This document shows positions 10,799 through 20,164 of a DNA stretch of 64,000 nucleotides, piece by piece. A model generated the notes under the pieces. It did not search any database and was not told the DNA's origin. It saw only the letters and a program-made list of their open reading frames with translations. Location of the stretch: positions 1-64,000 of the forward strand of contig NZ_OVCN01000009.1 in the NCBI RefSeq assembly GCF_900406815.1. Reading direction: 5' to 3'. The position numbers and the translations under genes are program-made. Each line of letters starts with the position of its first letter. The stretch's first letter is position 1. The DNA comes from Acinetobacter haemolyticus (lineage in GTDB: Bacteria > Pseudomonadota > Gammaproteobacteria > Pseudomonadales > Moraxellaceae).

Positions 10799-12034
10799 TT
10801 AGCGACGAGTGGCGAGGAAGCGGCCTAAACGATTAATTGCTTCACGAAGTTCATTTTCTGCTGGTAAAAATACCACACGGAAATGATCAGGTGTTGGCCA
10901 GTTAAATCCTGTACCTTGTACGAGTAATACCTTTTCTGCTTTCAACAAATCAAGCATTAACGCTTCATCATCCTCGACGGCATATACAGTTGGATCAAGT
11001 CTCGGGAAACAGTACATCGCACCTTCAGGCTTAACACAACTTACACCTGGGATTTCATTGAGCATTTCCCAAGCAATATTACGTTGTTCGTATAATCGAC
11101 CACCTGGACGGATCAAATCATTAATCGATTGGTAGCCACCCAAAGCGGTTTGAATTGCATATTGGGCTTGATGGTTCGCACATAGACGCATTGAAGCCAA
11201 CATATCTAGGCCTTCAATATAATCAGCAGCACGTGCTTTATTACCTGTAATTGCCATCCATCCCGCACGATAACCTGCGATACGATATGCTTTGGATAGA
11301 CCATTAAACGATACGCAGAGTTGATCACCAGCTAATGTAGCAACTGAAACATGTTCAATCCCGTCATATATAATTTTGTCGTAGATCTCATCCGCAAATA
11401 AAATCAAATCATACTTTTTCGCCAAAGCAACAATTTGTGCTAAAACATGGCGAGGGTAGACTGAACCTGTTGGATTATTGGGATTGATCACCACGATTCC
11501 GCGGGTATTCGGTGTGATCTTACTTTCCATATCAGCAATATCAGGATACCAGTAGTTTTCCTCATCACATTTATAATGGATTGCTGTACCACCCGACAGA
11601 TTAACTGCTGCGGTCCATAACGGATAATCAGGCATTGGAACCAGCATTTCATCGCCGTCGTCTAATAAGCCTTGCATTGCCATTACAATAAGTTCTGAAA
11701 CACCGTTTCCGACATACACATCATTGACGTGCATATCAAAAATACCTTTTTGTTGGTAGTACTGGCAGATTGCCTTACGTGCAGGGAAAATACCTTTAGA
11801 ATCGGTATAACCAATCGCATTTGGTAAGTTTAAAGCAACATCATTGATAATCTCTTGAGGTGCTTCAAAACCAAATGGTGCAGGGTTACCGATATTGAGC
11901 TTGATAATTTTATGCCCTTGCTCTTCCATCTCATTGGCGGCTCGTAACACAGGTCCACGAATGTCGTAGCAAACATGCTCGAGCTTAGATGATTTTTTAA
12001 TTTCTCGTGGCGTAGTGTTACTGATAACGGACAT
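10799..12034 (-). CDS. alaA: Alanine aminotransferase AlaA
   Basis: About 411 residues, a fold-type I PLP-dependent aminotransferase that makes alanine from pyruvate and glutamate. The pyridoxal lysine is in SFNGLSKAYRIAGYRAGW. NPNNPTGSVY and the C-terminal FRVVFLPAENELREAI arginine motif are conserved. N-terminal similarity (ISNTTPREIKKSSKLEHVCY) is to AlaA rather than aspartate aminotransferases. The ATG at 12034 is preferred over the TTG at 12046 because a GGATGG stretch precedes it. It is monocistronic and bounded by its terminator. Confidence 0.88.
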   Translation of the reverse strand: MSVISNTTPREIKKSSKLEHVCYDIRGPVLRAANEMEEQGHKIIKLNIGNPAPFGFEAPQEIINDVALNLPNAIGYTDSKGIFPARKAICQYYQQKGIFDMHVNDVYVGNGVSELIVMAMQGLLDDGDEMLVPMPDYPLWTAAVNLSGGTAIHYKCDEENYWYPDIADMESKITPNTRGIVVINPNNPTGSVYPRHVLAQIVALAKKYDLILFADEIYDKIIYDGIEHVSVATLAGDQLCVSFNGLSKAYRIAGYRAGWMAITGNKARAADYIEGLDMLASMRLCANHQAQYAIQTALGGYQSINDLIRPGGRLYEQRNIAWEMLNEIPGVSCVKPEGAMYCFPRLDPTVYAVEDDEALMLDLLKAEKVLLVQGTGFNWPTPDHFRVVFLPAENELREAINRLGRFLATRR

Positions 12035-12188
12035 AATTCCATCCAATGTTTTGTAAGTTAAGAAAAAATAGATTACCGAAAACGCACAATCTATTTTGAA
12101 ATTCCGCTAGAAATTTATCAACGACTAGCGTAAATATGGAAAGCATGAAGCATGACATTGAATCTCATAGATTTAAAGGAGTTTTTTC

Positions 12189-12608
12189 ATGGGAAAAGTC
12201 AATAAAACTGACCGAGAATGGCAAAGAGAGTTATCACCAGAAGAATATCGCATTACCCGTAAAAAGGGTACTGAGCCGGCGTTTACTGGGCAGTATTGGA
12301 ACAGTAAACAAAAAGGGATTTATGTATGTCGTTGCTGTGGTGCGAAATTATTTTCCTCTGAAACAAAATATGACAGTGGTTCAGGTTGGCCAAGTTTTTA
12401 TCGACCGATTGATAATTCAGCTATAGAGGAGCACGACGATTCTTCACATGGCATGGTTAGAACTGAAATCATCTGCCATGATTGCGACGCACATTTAGGG
12501 CATGTGTTTGAGGATGGCCCAGAACCGACTGGATTGCGGTATTGCGTAAATTCAGCATCATTACAACTTAAAACAGAAGAAAAGAATGACGAGGAAACTT
12601 ATCCATGA
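12189..12608 (+). CDS. msrB: Peptide-methionine (R)-S-oxide reductase
   Basis: 139 residues, reduces methionine-R-sulfoxide in proteins. Zinc ligands are visible as CRCCGAKLF and [10 protein letters not shown], and the catalytic cysteine in RYCVNSASL. It has a strong AAGGAG ribosome binding site about 8 bases before the ATG. The stop overlaps the start of the glutathione peroxidase gene (ATGA), so both are made from one oxidative-damage operon. Length is normal for the single-domain, MsrA-free type. Confidence 0.95.
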   Translation: MGKVNKTDREWQRELSPEEYRITRKKGTEPAFTGQYWNSKQKGIYVCRCCGAKLFSSETKYDSGSGWPSFYRPIDNSAIEEHDDSSHGMVRTEIICHDCDAHLGHVFEDGPEPTGLRYCVNSASLQLKTEEKNDEETYP

Positions 12609-13093
12609 GTAACATTTATCAGTTTGAAGCTGAGTTGTTAGAAGGAGAAATAAAAGCACTTGCCGATTATAAAGGTAAAGTGATGCTGATTGTAAATACA
12701 GCAAGTAAATGTGGCTTTACTCCACAATTTGCAGGGCTTGAGAAACTTTATGAAAAATATAAATCTCAAGGTTTAGAGGTTTTGGGTTTTCCATGCAATC
12801 AGTTTGGAGGGCAAGATCCTGGGACAAACAAGGAAATAGGAACGTTTTGCCAGCGCAATTATGGCGTTAATTTTCCAATGTTTGCCAAGGTAGACGTTAA
12901 AGGACCTGAGGCCCATGTAATCTTCCGTTTTTTAACGCGTGAAGCAAAAGGAATTTTAGGTAGTCGTAATATCAAATGGAATTTCACTAAGTTCTTAGTG
13001 GGACGCAATGGTGAAGTATTAGGTCGTTACGCACCGACCACTAAACCTGAAGCTTTGGAAGCGGATATTGAAAAAGCATTAGCGAAATCATAG
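12605..13093 (+). CDS. Glutathione peroxidase family protein (Cys type)
   Basis: 162 residues, a thiol peroxidase that reduces hydroperoxides with thioredoxin or glutathione. Catalytic cysteine in [11 protein letters not shown], glutamine in [12 protein letters not shown] and tryptophan in WNFTKFLVG complete the active site. It has cysteine rather than selenocysteine. The cysteine in FPCNQ is at the place of the resolving cysteine in thioredoxin-dependent members, so thioredoxin is the likelier reductant. It overlaps msrB by four bases and ends before a strong terminator. It is called btuE or gpo in relatives. Confidence 0.93.
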   Translation: MSNIYQFEAELLEGEIKALADYKGKVMLIVNTASKCGFTPQFAGLEKLYEKYKSQGLEVLGFPCNQFGGQDPGTNKEIGTFCQRNYGVNFPMFAKVDVKGPEAHVIFRFLTREAKGILGSRNIKWNFTKFLVGRNGEVLGRYAPTTKPEALEADIEKALAKS

Positions 13094-13107
13094 ATATTCC
13101 TATGAAT

Positions 13108-13137
13108 AAAAAAGACGGTTATAAAACCGTCTTTTTT
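13108..13137. terminator. Bidirectional terminator between gpx and the RND permease gene
   Basis: Ten-base-pair stem (13111-13120 with 13125-13134) flanked by an A run on the left and a T run on the right, so it serves both converging genes. Confidence 0.9.
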
Positions 13138-13145
13138 ATTTTTTA

Positions 13146-16100
13146 CTAGGAAGTTTCTGTCGGTAATGGTTTATTCTTTTTGAAGTTAAACAGCTTTTGA
13201 TGAATATCATCAATAAATGTGTAAACCACGGGAATAACCAGCAAGGATAAGAATGTACTGGTAATCAATCCGCCAATTACAGAAATTGCCATTGGAGAAC
13301 GGAAACTAGGATCAGTTCCTACCCCTAAAGCAATTGGTAACATGCCTGCACCCATTGCTAATGTGGTCATAATAATAGGACGCGCACGTTTATGGCAGGC
13401 ATCGAGTAAAGCATTGAAACGTGAGTAGCCCTTTTCGTTCCTCGCAATGATGGCATAATCGACCAATAAAATAGAGTTCTTACTTGCGATACCCATTAGC
13501 ATGATCAAGCCAATTAAACTTGGCATGGAAAAACTACTTTTTGCTAAAAGGAGTAAAACAAAAGCGCCGCCTAACGATAATGGTAATGCTACTAAAATGG
13601 TGATCGGTTGTAAGAAATCTTTAAATAAAAGCACCAACACAACATAGATACACAATACGCCTGTTAACATTGCCAAACCAAAACTTGAAAATAATTCTTG
13701 CATGACCTCTGCATCACCAATGTTGGTATGTGTCACGCTCGGCGGTAGATTTTTCATGGTAGGTAATTGATCAACTTGGGCTGCAATATCTCCTAAAGGT
13801 TGGTTATTGAGCTCAATATTTAAATTGATATTACGCATGCGATTAAAGCGATCGATTTGTGATGGACCACTTTCAATGTTGACATCAGCGATTGTGCCTA
13901 GCATTACTGGGCCGTGACTTCCCTGAATAATCAAACGCTTCATCAACTCTTGATCTTGTCGTGCTGATAAAGGAAGTTTAATGACTACAGGTACTTGTCG
14001 TTGTGAAAGATTTAGCTTTGCCAAATTCTGATCGAAGTCACCCGCAGTCGCAATCCGAAGTGTTTCAGCAATATCATAGGTGGTGATCCCTAGATCAGCA
14101 GCTTTTGCAAAGTCTGGACGAATCACTAACTCTGGGCGAATCAATGCTGCACTTGAAGTTACGCTACCGATATTTTGAATCGTACGTAATTCTCTTTCCA
14201 ACTGTCGAGCAGTTGAAATCAGCGTTTCAGGATCATCACCTGAAAGTGCTAATTGATATTGACTGTTGTTTCCTGCTATGCCGACTTGAATTCTGGCACC
14301 AGGGAGTTCAGCAAGCCGTTGTCTGATTTCATCTTCGACTTGTTGAAGACTTGCATCACGACTTTTACGCTCAGTGGTTTGGATCGTTAAGGTCGCTTTA
14401 CGTGGTTCAGTTGAAGCACCCCCAGCAAAAGGGTCTGTACCTGCCGCGCCGCCACCAATAGTGGTATAGATACTTTTGATTTCAGGGTGATCTTTAATTA
14501 ATTCGCGGGCATATTCTGCAGTTTTTAATGTATCTGCAAATTGTGAACCAGGTGTCAATTCTAGGCGGACTTGGGTTTGTCCTGTATCAGGTGGAGGAAC
14601 AAAACCAGTCGGTAGCAATGGAATGAGCATGAGCGAACCGATAAAGAAGAGGATTGCACCAAATAAAGTAATCCAACGATGGCTAATACACCAAGTCACC
14701 AATCGCATATATCCGCTCATGACTTTTCCATCATTTTCACGATCTTTAGCTAAACCAGTTTTACCCTGATCATTTGAAGTTTCGCTCTGTAAGGGATGAT
14801 CAATTTTACCGACCCAAGGTTTTAGAATATAGGCCGCCATCATTGGTGTCAGCAAACGCGCGACAAGTAAGGATGCAAAAATAGCAAGGGATGCTGTCCA
14901 TCCAAATTGCACAAAGAACTTGCCAGCGATACCACTCATAAAGGCGGTTGGCAAAAAGACAGCGATTAGGGTAAACGTTGTAGCAATGACTGCAAGACCA
15001 ATCTCGTCGGCAGCCTCCATCGCCGCTTCATAAGGTGTTTTGCCCATCCTCAGATGGCGAATAATATTTTCAATTTCGACAATTGCGTCATCGACTAAGA
15101 TGCCGACAACCAAAGACATGGCTAACAAGGTGACAATATTTAAAGTAAAACCTAGGTAATACATGCCAATCATGGCGGGTAGAATGGAGAGTGGTAGGGC
15201 GGTCGCTGCAATAATGGTGGCACGCCAATCCCGCAAGAATAACCACACGACAAGCACAGCTAAAATTGCACCTTCATAAAGTAGTGCCATTGACCCTTTA
15301 TAGTTTTCTTCAACGGGCTGAACAAAGTTAAATGCCTCAGTAATTTCAAGATCTGGATGAGATGCTTTGAGTTTATCCAATGCAAGGATAACTCCTTTTT
15401 CAACATCAACTTCACTGGCACCTTTACTGCGCGTAATTTCAAAGCCGATTACAGGTTTTCCATTTAATAACGCAGCTGAGCGTCTTTCGGCAATACCATC
15501 ATGAATCGTTGCTACTTGATCGAGACGGATATGTCGCCCGTCACTCAGTGCGATATCCATCGCGCCAATTTCTTCGGCTGTTTGTACAGTGGCGATTGTA
15601 CGGATTGACTGTTCACTACCACCTATTTTTGTTTGTCCGCCTGAAGCATCTTGTTGGAGTAGGCGTAGCTGGCGACTGATGTCAGTTGCCGTTGCATTGA
15701 GTGCGAGTAGTTTTTCTGGATCTAGTTCAACTTCAACTTGTCTTGTGACCCCACCTACACGTGAAACTGCACCAACCCCTTTGACTTGAAGCATGGCACG
15801 GGAAATATCATAGTCCACAAACCATGACAATGCTTCTTCATCCATTTTCGGGGATTGAATTGTATAAGTTAAGATGGGTGAGCCAGATAAGTTGATTTTA
15901 CTGACAATAGGATCTCGTAAATCTGCTGGTAAATCTGAACGTACCTGTGAAACCGCATTCCGTACATCATCTACGGCTTCTTGGAGCGGTTTTTCAAGTT
16001 GGAACTCGGCAGTGATGCTCACTACACCATCTTGAATATTGGTATATTGATTTCTAAGACCTTGTAAAGTTGCTATCGAGTTTTCAATTTTACGGGCAAC

Positions 16101-16286
16101 TTCCGTTTCCAATTGTGGGGGAGCAGCACCTGGAAGTGCTGCCGTTACGGTCACCATTGGAAGTTCAATATCGGGAAATTGTTGAATTTTCATCCAGTGA
16201 AAACATAACAAACCCGCTAAACCCAACATGATAAATAACAAAATACCGGGAATTGGATTGCGAATCGACCAAGCAGAAACATTCAT
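13146..16286 (-). CDS. RND efflux transporter permease (AcrB/HAE-1-like)
   Basis: About 1046 residues with the 12-helix RND architecture: TM1, a large periplasmic loop, TM2-6, a middle cytoplasmic stretch, TM7, a second large loop and TM8-12. The proton relay acidic pair is in GILVDDAIVEIEN within TM4. Typical porter-domain motifs such as FPDIELPMVTV and ALPGAAPPQLETEV are present. The ATG at 16286 follows the adaptor stop by one base, with GGAGCG before it. The longer MLLSRSV start would overlap the adaptor gene. Substrates are probably hydrophobic drugs or detergents, by family only. Confidence 0.9.
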   Translation of the reverse strand: MNVSAWSIRNPIPGILLFIMLGLAGLLCFHWMKIQQFPDIELPMVTVTAALPGAAPPQLETEVARKIENSIATLQGLRNQYTNIQDGVVSITAEFQLEKPLQEAVDDVRNAVSQVRSDLPADLRDPIVSKINLSGSPILTYTIQSPKMDEEALSWFVDYDISRAMLQVKGVGAVSRVGGVTRQVEVELDPEKLLALNATATDISRQLRLLQQDASGGQTKIGGSEQSIRTIATVQTAEEIGAMDIALSDGRHIRLDQVATIHDGIAERRSAALLNGKPVIGFEITRSKGASEVDVEKGVILALDKLKASHPDLEITEAFNFVQPVEENYKGSMALLYEGAILAVLVVWLFLRDWRATIIAATALPLSILPAMIGMYYLGFTLNIVTLLAMSLVVGILVDDAIVEIENIIRHLRMGKTPYEAAMEAADEIGLAVIATTFTLIAVFLPTAFMSGIAGKFFVQFGWTASLAIFASLLVARLLTPMMAAYILKPWVGKIDHPLQSETSNDQGKTGLAKDRENDGKVMSGYMRLVTWCISHRWITLFGAILFFIGSLMLIPLLPTGFVPPPDTGQTQVRLELTPGSQFADTLKTAEYARELIKDHPEIKSIYTTIGGGAAGTDPFAGGASTEPRKATLTIQTTERKSRDASLQQVEDEIRQRLAELPGARIQVGIAGNNSQYQLALSGDDPETLISTARQLERELRTIQNIGSVTSSAALIRPELVIRPDFAKAADLGITTYDIAETLRIATAGDFDQNLAKLNLSQRQVPVVIKLPLSARQDQELMKRLIIQGSHGPVMLGTIADVNIESGPSQIDRFNRMRNINLNIELNNQPLGDIAAQVDQLPTMKNLPPSVTHTNIGDAEVMQELFSSFGLAMLTGVLCIYVVLVLLFKDFLQPITILVALPLSLGGAFVLLLLAKSSFSMPSLIGLIMLMGIASKNSILLVDYAIIARNEKGYSRFNALLDACHKRARPIIMTTLAMGAGMLPIALGVGTDPSFRSPMAISVIGGLITSTFLSLLVIPVVYTFIDDIHQKLFNFKKNKPLPTETS

Positions 16287-16287
16287 C

Positions 16288-17478
16288 TTAACGCTCCTGC
16301 TGAGTAACAAGTTTTTGACTAAGCGGTGTATCAGGGATTTCTTTCGCGATGCTCACTAGGTCTCCATCACTTAAAAAGCCTGTACCCGATGAAACAACTT
16401 TGACATTTGCAGGTAAATCTAGAATCTCAACACGATTACCAGAACGACGACCTATGGTGACTTTTTGCTGAGTCACACGGTTATTACGGTCAACTGAGAA
16501 AATATAAGTAAAACCATCACGGAGTAACAATGCGCTTTGAGGCAGAGTGAGTGCTGATTTTTGTCCCAGATCAAATTCACCTTTAACAAACATCCCCATG
16601 CGGACAGCTTGTGTCGAAGGTAAATCGACATACACAATCCCATAGCGTGTTTGCGGGTCGATAACAGGTGCGATCATTCGCACTTTACCTTTAATCTTCG
16701 GTTGAGTAGGGTCGGGAGAAATAATTTCGGCGACCATACCTTGTCTGAGTTTATAGAGATCGGTTGTGGTTACTTCAGCCCGCCATTCTAAGCGGTGATC
16801 TCTAATTAACCTGAATAATTCTTGTCCTGTTTGCGCCAAAGACCCGACAGTTGCACTACGAGCAGAAATCACGCCGTTATCAGGGGAAACAACTCTGGTT
16901 TGAGTTAAACGCAACTGATTACTTTCAATTTGTGCCTTGGCTGCATCTAAGCGTGCTTGGGCGGTCGCTTGAGAAGTTTGATATTGTGCAGACTCTTGAA
17001 CTGAGATAGCGCCTGTATTTTTTAGCTGCTGAACACGTTTAAGATTAGCTGATGCATCTGCAAGAACTGCTTGGGCTTCTGCATAACTGGCTTTGGCTGC
17101 TGCAAGATCTGCACGAATCGTATCGCTATTTATTTCGGCTAAAACCTGTCCGCGTTTAACCTGATCACCAACGTTGACATTGACCCGAGTAAGGCGTTGA
17201 CCAGATAACTCACTACCAATTACCACTTCTTGCCATGCAGCGACATTGCCATTGGCAGTAAAGCTTTGTTTCCAGTTTTGTAATACTGGCTCAACGACTG
17301 TTACCGTGAGAGCCGATTTTTGCTCAGTCTGTTCTGTAGCTTTTGGCGGCTTGTCCGTTGTTGATTTTTTAGTAATTCCAGTTAACCGTAAGGCAATGAG
17401 AACAATGACCAAACCAACGATGATTGCAAATAAAAGCCAAACTTTTTTATTCGTTTTTTGAGGAGTTTGAGAAGCCAT
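16288..17478 (-). CDS. RND efflux periplasmic adaptor (membrane fusion protein)
   Basis: 396 residues. One N-terminal membrane segment (about 13-31) anchors it in the inner membrane with no lipobox. The lipoyl half-motifs (GNVAAWQEVVIGSELSGQ; VSPDNGVISARSATVGSLAQ) flank an alpha-helical hairpin rich in Ala, Gln and Glu (about 105-165). A beta-barrel follows. It pairs with the downstream permease, and no outer-membrane factor gene is adjacent, so the pump probably borrows a TolC-like channel from elsewhere. Confidence 0.9.
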   Translation of the reverse strand: MASQTPQKTNKKVWLLFAIIVGLVIVLIALRLTGITKKSTTDKPPKATEQTEQKSALTVTVVEPVLQNWKQSFTANGNVAAWQEVVIGSELSGQRLTRVNVNVGDQVKRGQVLAEINSDTIRADLAAAKASYAEAQAVLADASANLKRVQQLKNTGAISVQESAQYQTSQATAQARLDAAKAQIESNQLRLTQTRVVSPDNGVISARSATVGSLAQTGQELFRLIRDHRLEWRAEVTTTDLYKLRQGMVAEIISPDPTQPKIKGKVRMIAPVIDPQTRYGIVYVDLPSTQAVRMGMFVKGEFDLGQKSALTLPQSALLLRDGFTYIFSVDRNNRVTQQKVTIGRRSGNRVEILDLPANVKVVSSGTGFLSDGDLVSIAKEIPDTPLSQKLVTQQER

Positions 17479-17637
17479 CTTTCCATAGTCATCAAGTTGT
17501 GTGATGGCTAAGTATAGACCAAGATTTCAACAGATGGTCAAGTGTTCGATTATAGATTTCAGTATATTAAGTAAATTATCGTATTATGCGATTGATGGTA
17601 GGGTATCTAATTGATATTTATTTATATAATTTTTATC

Positions 17638-18090
17638 TTAAAGGGGCAATAATCGATTAAATACCACATTTTTCATGACAATTGTGGAGGTAAGGCGTTG
17701 CACGTTGGGTAGGGCAGATAAGCTATCATCATATAATTTTTGAAAACTTGCCAAATCTTTGGTAACCACATGTAATAGATAATCTGGGTTTCCAAATAGA
17801 CGTTGGGCTTGTGTTACATTTGCGATTTCACTGACTTTTTCTTCAAAACTGGATAAAGCCTTTTTATCTCCATCTTTTAACGTCACGAAAATAATAGCTG
17901 AAAAGTTCAACCCAATTTTTGATGCTTCCAGATCTGCATGATAGCCTTTGATAATTCCTGATTCTTCCAATGCTTTCACACGACGATGACATGGAGATAA
18001 GCTTAGTCCAACTCTCTCTGCCAGTTCAGTGATAGATAATCGCCCATTTGCTTGGAGTTCAGCAATAATTTTCTTATCAATGCGATCCAT
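17638..18090 (-). CDS. Lrp/AsnC family transcriptional regulator
   Basis: 150 residues: winged helix-turn-helix (DKKIIAELQANGRLSITELAERVGLSLSPCHRRVKALE) followed by a RAM/AsnC ligand domain (about 68-145). It is divergent from a LysE/RhtB exporter, an arrangement common for amino-acid efflux genes controlled by an Lrp-type protein. It may be autoregulated through the palindrome in the shared intergenic region. The effector is unknown, probably an amino acid. Confidence 0.92.
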   Translation of the reverse strand: MDRIDKKIIAELQANGRLSITELAERVGLSLSPCHRRVKALEESGIIKGYHADLEASKIGLNFSAIIFVTLKDGDKKALSSFEEKVSEIANVTQAQRLFGNPDYLLHVVTKDLASFQKLYDDSLSALPNVQRLTSTIVMKNVVFNRLLPL

Positions 18091-18173
18091 TTAGAAGAAA
18101 CTACCTTTTCATTTTAGATGTATGGAATTATTTAGAATAACATTTTAATCACAAAAGCCTATTATCTCAAAGC

Positions 18174-18199
18174 GATATTTACCAATTGGTTTAAATATC
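18174..18199. promoter_or_regulatory. Palindrome in the Lrp-exporter intergenic region
   Basis: A 10-bp perfect palindrome ACCAATTGGT (18181-18190) is flanked by the arms GATATTT and AAATATC, offset by two bases. The placement between divergent regulator and transporter genes fits an operator for the Lrp-type regulator (inference). Confidence 0.5.
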
Positions 18200-18241
18200 A
18201 AGCGCTGAAAACAGTATGTCATTGGGATATAGGGTCGCATT

Positions 18242-18859
18242 ATGGAATTAAGTGTAATTTTAGCTTTCTGGAGTGTTTCAATTCTATTTGTGCTTACACC
18301 TGGTGCCGATTGGGCTTATGCAATTTTGGCAGGGATTGAGGGAAAGTTTGTTAGTACTGCAGTTACTGGATTGATTTTAGGACATTTAATTGCAATTTTA
18401 TGTGTTGCAGCAGGTGTAGGCTCGCTGTTAAATCATTTTCCTATTCTAATGACGGCAATGACAGTATTAGGTGCGGGATATTTACTGTGGATGGGAGTTC
18501 ATCTGTTATTACAGCCAGCCACCATTTCACATGCTGATGGGCAGCCTCGATCATTACTGAATGCTAAAGCATGGTTGATTAAAGGTGTGGGTATTAGCGG
18601 CTTAAATCCAAAGGTTCTTTTTTTATTTTTTGCGCTATTGCCACCATTTATACATCCGAAAATGGCACTTTCTCCAACAGTACAAATTATGATGTTAGGT
18701 ATGATTCATTTACTAAGTTGTGCTGTGGTGTATATGTTAGTGGGTGTAACTGCAAAAAAATTACTAAGAACGCGACCTACAGCAGTAAAAATTGTGAGTC
18801 GTATTTCGGGCAGCTTGATGGTAATGATTGCTTTAGTTTTAGTGATTGGGCAGGTTTAA
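18242..18859 (+). CDS. LysE/RhtB family amino-acid exporter
   Basis: 205 residues, about six membrane segments. The N-terminal LTPGADWAYAILAGIEGKF is the LysE/RhtB signature region, and GLNPKVLFLFFALLPPFI is the conserved central motif. It exports amino acids or analogues across the inner membrane. It is transcribed away from the Lrp-type gene, which probably controls it. The substrate cannot be told from sequence. Confidence 0.9.
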   Translation: MELSVILAFWSVSILFVLTPGADWAYAILAGIEGKFVSTAVTGLILGHLIAILCVAAGVGSLLNHFPILMTAMTVLGAGYLLWMGVHLLLQPATISHADGQPRSLLNAKAWLIKGVGISGLNPKVLFLFFALLPPFIHPKMALSPTVQIMMLGMIHLLSCAVVYMLVGVTAKKLLRTRPTAVKIVSRISGSLMVMIALVLVIGQV

Positions 18860-18868
18860 CATGAAAAT

Positions 18869-18897
18869 AGGAATCCATAAACAGTTTATGGATTCCT
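18869..18897. terminator. Hairpin between convergent rhtB-like gene and dapC
   Basis: Thirteen-base-pair perfect stem (18869-18881 with 18885-18897) and a 3-nt loop, with a short T run on the plus strand. It probably terminates both converging genes. Confidence 0.75.
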
Positions 18898-18910
18898 TTG
18901 ATCGTATAAA

Positions 18911-20080
18911 TTAAAGAATCGCTTTCAGACGTTTCACGACCTCTTCACATTGAGCTAGATCTGCGACCAGGGCCATTCGGACATGACCTTCACCGGGATT
19001 GCCTTGTTCAGTATCACGAGAAAGATAACGGCCTGGCAAAACTTTGATATGGGCTTTTTCTATGAGCATTTTGGCAAAAGTTTCATCATTATCCACTTTT
19101 AACCAATAATAGAAGCCGGCATCAGGTTTTTGTAAAGGCAGTAGATGACCCAGTTCCGATTGGAATAAGTCAAATTTGGCACGGTATTGTTGACGGTTTT
19201 CTTCAACATGTGCTTCGTCATTCCAAGCTGAAATGGATGCCAATTGATGCTGAACTGGCATCGCAGCACCATGGTAAGTGCGATATTGTAAATAAGGTTT
19301 TAATAAAGTCGCATCTCCAGCTACAAAACCAGAACGCATACCGGGTAAGTTAGAACGTTTAGAAAGTGAGTGAAATACGATGCAATTCTTATAATCATCA
19401 CGTCCCATTTCTGCACAAACTTCTAATAGCCCAACAGGTGCTTGATCGAACCATAGCTCCGAATAACATTCATCGGATGCAATCACAAAATTATATTGGT
19501 CTGACAAAGCAATTAATTTTTTAAATTGTTCTTTTGACAGTACTGTTCCAGTCGGATTTCCTGGTGTACATACAAACAATAATGCTGTTTTTTCCCAAAC
19601 TTCAGCAGGGACTGCATCAAAATCGCCTAAATAACCATTTTCTTCAGTGCAGTTGATGAAATAAGGTTTAGCGCCTGCAAGTAGTGCAGCACCTTCATAT
19701 ATCTGATAGAAGGGGTTTGGCATGACGATAAAAGGTTCATCTTCACGTTTAATGAGTGATTGCACAAACGAAAAAATACCTTCACGTGTTCCAGAAACAG
19801 GCAGAATATGATCTTCTGCACTGATAGTGTTCAATTTAAAACGGTTTGTCAGCCATTGTGCAATACTTTGGCGTAACTCAGGTAAACCTTTACTATTTGG
19901 ATAGGTAGATAAATGCGCGAAATTATCAATAATGGCTTGTTTAACGAACTCAGGTGCTGGATGTTTTGGCTCACCAATTGAGAGTGGAATCAATGGTAAG
20001 TTGGCAGGTTGCACCTCTTTAAAAAGTTGATTTAGCTTTTCAAAAGGATAGGGATGCAATAGAGACAAGCTTGAGTTCAT
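18911..20080 (-). CDS. dapC: Succinyldiaminopimelate transaminase
   Basis: 389 residues, PLP-dependent fold-type I aminotransferase that makes N-succinyl-LL-2,6-diaminopimelate in lysine and peptidoglycan synthesis. The PLP lysine is in VFHSLSKRSNLPGMRSGF, with CTPGNPTGTVLS and the C-terminal RMALVADLAQCEE conserved. Location directly downstream of glnD matches the order known in other gammaproteobacteria. A hairpin-rich 84-bp gap separates it from glnD. Confidence 0.9.
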   Translation of the reverse strand: MNSSLSLLHPYPFEKLNQLFKEVQPANLPLIPLSIGEPKHPAPEFVKQAIIDNFAHLSTYPNSKGLPELRQSIAQWLTNRFKLNTISAEDHILPVSGTREGIFSFVQSLIKREDEPFIVMPNPFYQIYEGAALLAGAKPYFINCTEENGYLGDFDAVPAEVWEKTALLFVCTPGNPTGTVLSKEQFKKLIALSDQYNFVIASDECYSELWFDQAPVGLLEVCAEMGRDDYKNCIVFHSLSKRSNLPGMRSGFVAGDATLLKPYLQYRTYHGAAMPVQHQLASISAWNDEAHVEENRQQYRAKFDLFQSELGHLLPLQKPDAGFYYWLKVDNDETFAKMLIEKAHIKVLPGRYLSRDTEQGNPGEGHVRMALVADLAQCEEVVKRLKAIL

Positions 20081-20113
20081 TTAAACATTACCAAAAATAA
20101 GAATGAAAAGTCT

Positions 20114-20156
20114 CCCCATTTTAACAAAGGGGATGCGGAGCGATTGTAGCTCCGCA
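20114..20156. other. Two adjacent hairpins in the glnD-dapC gap
   Basis: A CCCC/GGGG-capped hairpin (20114-20132) and a perfect 8-bp stem (20134-20141 with 20149-20156) with a 7-nt loop. Neither is followed by a good T run on the minus strand, so they may attenuate or protect the message rather than end it. Confidence 0.5.
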
Positions 20157-20164
20157 AGATGTTT

